Assembly (NCBI RefSeq): GCF_001064145.1
Contig: NZ_JVOJ01000050.1
Coordinates: 1 to 64,000 of the forward strand
Origin: Sanguibacter keddieii
GTDB taxonomy: Bacteria > Actinomycetota > Actinomycetes > Actinomycetales > Actinomycetaceae
Direction: 5' to 3'
DNA: 64,000 bases
Shown here: positions 59,997-64,000 of the stretch, piece after piece
How the letters are laid out: every line of letters begins with the position of its first letter
Position numbering within the stretch: position 1 is the stretch's first letter
Notes under the pieces: model-generated
What the model was told of the DNA's origin: nothing
Seen by the model: only the letters and a program-made list of their open reading frames with translations
Databases searched by the model: none
Program-made: the position numbers and the translations under genes

Positions 59997-61991
59997 CTAC
60001 TCCTCGTTCGTCTCCTTGTAGCGCTGTGCCGGCCCATCAGATGCGTCGATGGGCTCGGAAGCCTGTCCGGAGGAGGAACCGCGAACCCCGGCGATGGCCT
60101 CGGTGACAGAATCGCGTGCACCGGCCATCGCCTCCGAAGCGGTTTCTCGGGCACCTGCCACCCTCTCCGACATGGACTCGCGTGCCTCGGCCATGGCCTC
60201 GGAGACGGCACCGCGCGCACCCGCGACGGCCTCGCGTGCTTCGGCGACCTTCTCGGATACTGCCTCACGCGCACCCGCAACGGCCTCGCGCGCACCGGCA
60301 ACCGCGTCGGTCGCGGCGGCCTGGGCGCCCATGATCTGTTCGCGGACCTTCTTGCGCATGACCTTACCCAGCTGAGAGCGAGGCAACTCCGTCATGACAA
60401 CGATCTGACGGGGGAGCGCGTAGTGGGCGAGGGACTTTTCTGCCCACTTGCGCAGGTCTGCGAGCGTGACGGAGGCACCGGCCTCGAGGACGACGGCGGC
60501 GACGACGTCCTCGCCTGACTCGCCGGCCGGCACGCCGACTGCTGCGACGTCGAGAACACCCGGCATCGAACGGACGGCGTCTTCCACCTGCGTAGGGTAG
60601 ACGTTGAAGCCGGACGAATTGATCATCTCCTTGCGGCGATCCGCCATGTAGATGAAGCCGTCGCGCACCTGAACGAGGTCGCCCGTGCGCAGCCATCCGT
60701 CCTCGGTGAAGACTCCGGCGGTCTCCTCGTCCTGGTCCCAATAGCCGGAGAACACCTGCGGGCCGCGGGCAATGAGCTCGCCGACCTCGCCATCGGCAAC
60801 CTCGCGGGAGGGGTTTTCCGGATCGACGATGCGCACCTGGGTGGAAGGGAAGGGGATGCCGAGCGCCCCGCGTGCTCGCGAGGAGGCGAGCGGTGATCCC
60901 AGGATGATCGGGGAGGCTTCCGTCATGCCGTAGCCTTCGATCATGAGGCCGCCGGTGGCCTGCTCCCACTGGTCGGCCAGCGGCGCCGAGAGAGGCATCG
61001 CGCCCGAGAGCGAGAAGTGAATTGAGGACAGGTCCACGTTCGTGCCTTCCGCCGCCGCGAGCAGGCGCTCGTACATGGGCGGAACGCCCAGGAAGAACGT
61101 GCACGGCAGGCGGCGCTGAGCGGCCAGTACCAGCGCGGTGTCGAACTTGGGGAACATGGCGATCGTCGCCCCCATGCGCAGGCCCGCCAGGAAGCCAATC
61201 GTGAATCCGAAGGCGTGGAAGAGCGGCAGGATGCAGTAGAAGACCTCAGCGCCCTCGTGGAGGACGGGGACCCATGCGATCGATTCCTCGACGTTCGCCA
61301 TGAGATTGGCGTGCGTGAGAGCGGCGGCCTTTGGCACGCCGGTCGTGCCGCCTGTGTGAATGAGGAGGGCGACGTCCTCCACGGCTGACGGGCACGCACC
61401 GCGCCACGGGGTCGCGGTGCGCATGGCGCGCGTCCAGGAGCGAGCCCAGCTCGGGCGCGGGCTGGAGAGCTGTTCGCGCTTCTCGCGGGCGGCCTTCACG
61501 GGAAGCTTGAGCGCCATGCGAGAGGCGGCGGGAAGGGCGGTCGTCAGGTCCATGCAGAAGGTGGTGTGGCCGCGCCCGAGGAAGGTGAGTTTGTCCAGGG
61601 ACTTCGACCATGCGATGGTGACGCGAGCGCCGTGACGCTCGTACTCGCCCTCCAGCTCGCCAGCGGGGGCGAGCGGATTGTGTTCGACGACGACGGCGCC
61701 GAGGAGCATCGTGCCCAGGACGGCGACGGCGTGCTGCGGGCAGTTCGGCATGACGAGGGCGACGCGGTCGCCGGGGCGCACGCCCGCCTGATGGAGGGCA
61801 CCTGCGGCCAGGCGCATCTCCTGAGTGAGCTCCTCGTACGTGAGCTGGCGTGCGAAAAAGTCGATCGCGGCGCGCCTCGGGTAGCGCGAGGCAACCTCCA
61901 GGACCATCTCGGGGATGGGCTGGGCGGGGGCTGCGATCTCGTAGGCAACGCCTGGTGCGTACAGCTCGCGCAGCTTCGTCGTGAGATCCAT
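59997..61991 (-). CDS. fadD: Long-chain acyl-CoA ligase with Ala-rich repeat tail
   Basis: 664 aa; GAAGGAGGACAG before the ATG. ANL superfamily enzyme: P-loop LIHTGGTTGVPK, GYGMTEASP, DGWLRTGDL and catalytic Lys region LPRSQLGKVMRKKV. Activates fatty acids with ATP and CoA. Residues ~555-640 are an Ala/Glu/Arg/Val/Ser repeat (units such as AGAREAV, SEKVAEAREAV and SEAMAEARESM) forming a predicted amphipathic helix, followed by an acidic end. Ordinary FadD stops near 550-560. The tail resembles 11-residue lipid-binding or LEA-type repeats and may tether the enzyme to membrane. Confidence 0.9.
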   Translation of the reverse strand: MDLTTKLRELYAPGVAYEIAAPAQPIPEMVLEVASRYPRRAAIDFFARQLTYEELTQEMRLAAGALHQAGVRPGDRVALVMPNCPQHAVAVLGTMLLGAVVVEHNPLAPAGELEGEYERHGARVTIAWSKSLDKLTFLGRGHTTFCMDLTTALPAASRMALKLPVKAAREKREQLSSPRPSWARSWTRAMRTATPWRGACPSAVEDVALLIHTGGTTGVPKAAALTHANLMANVEESIAWVPVLHEGAEVFYCILPLFHAFGFTIGFLAGLRMGATIAMFPKFDTALVLAAQRRLPCTFFLGVPPMYERLLAAAEGTNVDLSSIHFSLSGAMPLSAPLADQWEQATGGLMIEGYGMTEASPIILGSPLASSRARGALGIPFPSTQVRIVDPENPSREVADGEVGELIARGPQVFSGYWDQDEETAGVFTEDGWLRTGDLVQVRDGFIYMADRRKEMINSSGFNVYPTQVEDAVRSMPGVLDVAAVGVPAGESGEDVVAAVVLEAGASVTLADLRKWAEKSLAHYALPRQIVVMTELPRSQLGKVMRKKVREQIMGAQAAATDAVAGAREAVAGAREAVSEKVAEAREAVAGARGAVSEAMAEARESMSERVAGARETASEAMAGARDSVTEAIAGVRGSSSGQASEPIDASDGPAQRYKETNEE

Positions 61992-62078
61992 CTGTCCTCC
62001 TTCGGGAACGATGCCCCTACGATACCGTAAGTTATGCCTCGTTTGACCAGCTGGGAACGCGCGATGAATACGACAGTT

Positions 62079-63284
62079 TTACAGCGGCGTGGCGATCAGA
62101 CGGACAGTTTCGGGCAGGTGGCTCAGTTCCTCGAGTGCCTCGCGCCCCAGGCCCGCAGAAATGTCGGTAAGCACGTAGCCGACCTCGTCGACGGTGGCCA
62201 GGATCTGGGCGTCGACGTTTGCTTCGGAGGAGGCAAAGATCTGGTTGACGCGCGCCATGACGCCGGGCACGTTGCGGTGGATGAGGCGTACGCGGTAGCG
62301 CGAGCGCTTGCCGATGTTCATCGTCAGGTTCGGCAGGTTCACGCTCATGTCGGTTGAACCGCTGGCCTGGTATTCACCGATCTTGGCCGCCACGAAGCGA
62401 CCGATGTCGTACTGCGCCTCCTCCGTCGAACCCCCGATGTGGGGCGTGAGGATGACGTTGTCGAGGGTTGCCAGGGGCGAGTCGAACGGATCGCCGTTGG
62501 CGCGCGGCTCCTCCGGGAACACGTCGATGGCCGCGCCACCCAGGTGGCCCGAGACGAGCGCCGCGTGCAGCGCATCGACGTCGACGACGTGACCGCGCGA
62601 CAGGTTGATGAACAGGGCACCGGGCTTCATCAGCTCGAACTCGACGCGCCCAATGAGGTTCGTGTTGGACTCCTGGCCGTCCACGTGCACGGAGATGATG
62701 TCGGCCTCACGCAGGACGGCCTCCATGGTCGGCATCTGCGTCGCGTTACCCAGGGCAAGGCGCTCGGCTGCGTCATAGAAGATGACGTTGAGACCCATGG
62801 CCTCGGCGAGGACCGACAGCTGAGTACCGATGTTTCCGTAGCCGATGATGCCCAGGGTGTGCCCGCGCACCTCGTGGGCACCGTCCGAGCTCTTATCCCA
62901 CACGCCGCGGTGCAGACGCGAGTTCTTGACGGTGACGCGGCGCGAGAGATCGATGATTTCGCCGATCGCGAGCTCGACGACGGAGCGCGTGTTGGAGTAC
63001 GGAGCGTTGAACACGGCGACGCCCAACTTGGTGGCGGTGGCCAGGTCAATCTGGTTCGTGCCGATGCAGAAGGCTCCGATGGCCTTGAGCTCAGGGCGCG
63101 CACGCAGCACCCGTTCGGTGACCTCGGTCTTGGAACGCAAGCCCAGGTAGTCCACGCCCTCGAGCGCGTCGATCAGGTCGTCCTCGGACAGGGCACCCGT
63201 CACGCGGGTCACCTCGATGCCGAACTTCGCGAAAATATCGTCGGCGACGTCGTGCGGATTTTCCAGGAGCAGTGCGCGTGTCAT
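62079..63284 (-). CDS. serA: D-3-phosphoglycerate dehydrogenase
   Basis: 401 aa from ATG 63284; CATGAT ends 6 nt before it. Short E. coli-type form without the intervening ASB domain. NAD motif GIIGYGNIGTQ (148-153), catalytic R230, E259 and H282, and a C-terminal ACT domain (~330-401) for serine feedback. First step of serine synthesis. The upstream extension to 63320 lacks similarity. Confidence 0.95.
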   Translation of the reverse strand: MTRALLLENPHDVADDIFAKFGIEVTRVTGALSEDDLIDALEGVDYLGLRSKTEVTERVLRARPELKAIGAFCIGTNQIDLATATKLGVAVFNAPYSNTRSVVELAIGEIIDLSRRVTVKNSRLHRGVWDKSSDGAHEVRGHTLGIIGYGNIGTQLSVLAEAMGLNVIFYDAAERLALGNATQMPTMEAVLREADIISVHVDGQESNTNLIGRVEFELMKPGALFINLSRGHVVDVDALHAALVSGHLGGAAIDVFPEEPRANGDPFDSPLATLDNVILTPHIGGSTEEAQYDIGRFVAAKIGEYQASGSTDMSVNLPNLTMNIGKRSRYRVRLIHRNVPGVMARVNQIFASSEANVDAQILATVDEVGYVLTDISAGLGREALEELSHLPETVRLIATPL

Positions 63285-63343
63285 ACCCCCATCATGGCAG
63301 ACGGGAGCCGAAAGGGACACGCGGTGTCAGCGTGTGGTCGCTC

Positions 63344-64000
63344 CTACCACTCTTCCATGCCGGCGGGCAGGGGAGCACAGTGGACGACGTGCACGTCGTG
63401 GGTGGCGCGGGTGAGGGCGACGAAAAGGTCGCCGACGCCGTCGCTGAGGACCTCTGCGGGCTCGACGAGGATGACGGAGTCAAACTCGAGACCCTTGGAG
63501 GCAACGGCCGACAGGAGGCTGACGCGCTCGGAGAGGGCCGTCTCGCCGTCCACGTCGGCTCCCCACGCGCGGGCGCGCTGCGCCCCGACAATGATGGCGA
63601 TGCGGCCACGGGAGGTCCCCGCCTCGCGATCGAGGCGCTCCTCGGCCTCACGCTGGGCCTGGGCGACGGCGCGCCACAGGGGGTTGTTGTCCTTCGACGA
63701 GGCCGGGGCGTCCTCGGGCGCGTCCACGTGGGTGACGCGGTAGCAATCGTCGACGTCGCGCACGGCCGTCATCGGGTAGAGGACGGGGACACCGGCGCGC
63801 GCGACGACGCCTTCGGCGAGGGTCGTGAGGGTGGCGGGCGTGCGGTAGGAGACCGTCAGCGCGTACTCGGCCGCCAGGGCGCGAGCCGCAGGGCCGAGGG
63901 CCTTTTCCCACGTGGGCGGGCGCTTGGAGCCGCGACGCTGGTCGAGGTCGCCCACGACCGTGAATGAACGGGAGGGGCAGCGACGCAGCAGGGCGCGCCA
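63344..64000 (-). CDS. HelD/UvrD-type helicase, C-terminal part (partial)
   Basis: The 3' 218 codons; the gene continues beyond the right edge. FTVVGDLDQRRG (motif III-like GDxxQ), then TVSYRTPATLT, ASKGLEFDSVILVEP and VALTRATHDVHVVH, which are motifs IV to VI of superfamily 1A helicases with the UvrD_C_2 fold. The sequence resembles HelD (helicase IV), which recycles stalled RNA polymerase, more than UvrD. No full assignment is possible. Confidence 0.8.
   Translation of the reverse strand, partial: WRALLRRCPSRSFTVVGDLDQRRGSKRPPTWEKALGPAARALAAEYALTVSYRTPATLTTLAEGVVARAGVPVLYPMTAVRDVDDCYRVTHVDAPEDAPASSKDNNPLWRAVAQAQREAEERLDREAGTSRGRIAIIVGAQRARAWGADVDGETALSERVSLLSAVASKGLEFDSVILVEPAEVLSDGVGDLFVALTRATHDVHVVHCAPLPAGMEEW

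Overview
The window is a 64-kb piece of a high-GC actinobacterial chromosome. Gene order and content fit the Actinomyces/Schaalia group: an oral-type exo-sialidase with aromatic cell-wall-binding repeats, the order nusA-ylxR-infB-rbfA-truB-ribF-rpsO-pnp, dapB/dapA near rnj and ftsK, recA-recX, and lexA divergent from a LysM gene followed by nrdR. This placement is inferred from gene content; no database was searched. No prophage, insertion sequence, CRISPR array or complete tRNA gene was seen.

Layout. (1) 0.1-5.4 kb: a 16S-23S-5S rRNA operon with no tRNA in the spacer, a long inverted repeat bracketing the 23S gene, and a strong terminator. (2) 5.6-9.2 kb: a ThrE-type Thr/Ser exporter translationally coupled to a 51-aa membrane protein, a 400-bp stretch with no convincing gene, and a convergent AspT/YidE-type transporter. 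(3) 9.3-12.8 kb: ilvBNC behind a readable attenuator (leader peptide with an Ile/Leu/Val run plus a terminator). (4) 12.9-16.9 kb: an accessory patch with a 51-codon secreted-peptide gene, a lower-GC glycosyltransferase and a secreted sialidase preceded by an 18-bp perfect palindrome. (5) 17-32.4 kb: leuB, a lipoprotein divergent from rimP-nusA-ylxR-infB-rbfA-truB-ribF, then rpsO, pnp, an M16 peptidase, dapB and a GNAT gene. (6) 32.5-43.7 kb: dapA, then a probable metal-related ABC island (DUF4418, DUF6273, two FtsX-like permeases, ATPase) separating dapA from rnj, a PfkB kinase and ftsK. (7) 43.7-49.2 kb: pgsA, a ClgR-like regulator, a DUF3046 gene, recA (with LexA box), recX, a CinA-type amidase and miaB. 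(8) 49.5-57.9 kb: two overlapping YbjN genes, miaA, dapF, a methyltransferase, hflX, a DinG-like helicase and ldh. (9) 57.9-64 kb: lexA and a divergent LysM gene sharing three LexA boxes, nrdR, an acyl-CoA ligase with an unusual Ala-rich repeat tail, serA, and the 3' part of a HelD/UvrD-type helicase cut by the window edge.

Functionally the window combines translation and RNA metabolism (rRNA, RimP, NusA, IF-2, RbfA, TruB, S15, PNPase, RNase J, MiaA/MiaB, HflX), lysine/peptidoglycan precursor synthesis (DapA, DapB, DapF), branched-chain amino acid and serine synthesis (IlvBNC, LeuB, SerA), and the SOS response (LexA, RecA, RecX, DinG-like, LysM division-arrest candidate). A recurring feature is genes with no Shine-Dalgarno but a -10-like hexamer ending 6-8 nt before the start codon, the arrangement expected for leaderless mRNAs.

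The best candidates for something not well described are the DUF4418/DUF6273/FtsX ABC island with a DtxR-like box at its promoter, the 51-codon secreted-peptide gene, and the amphipathic repeat tail on the acyl-CoA ligase.
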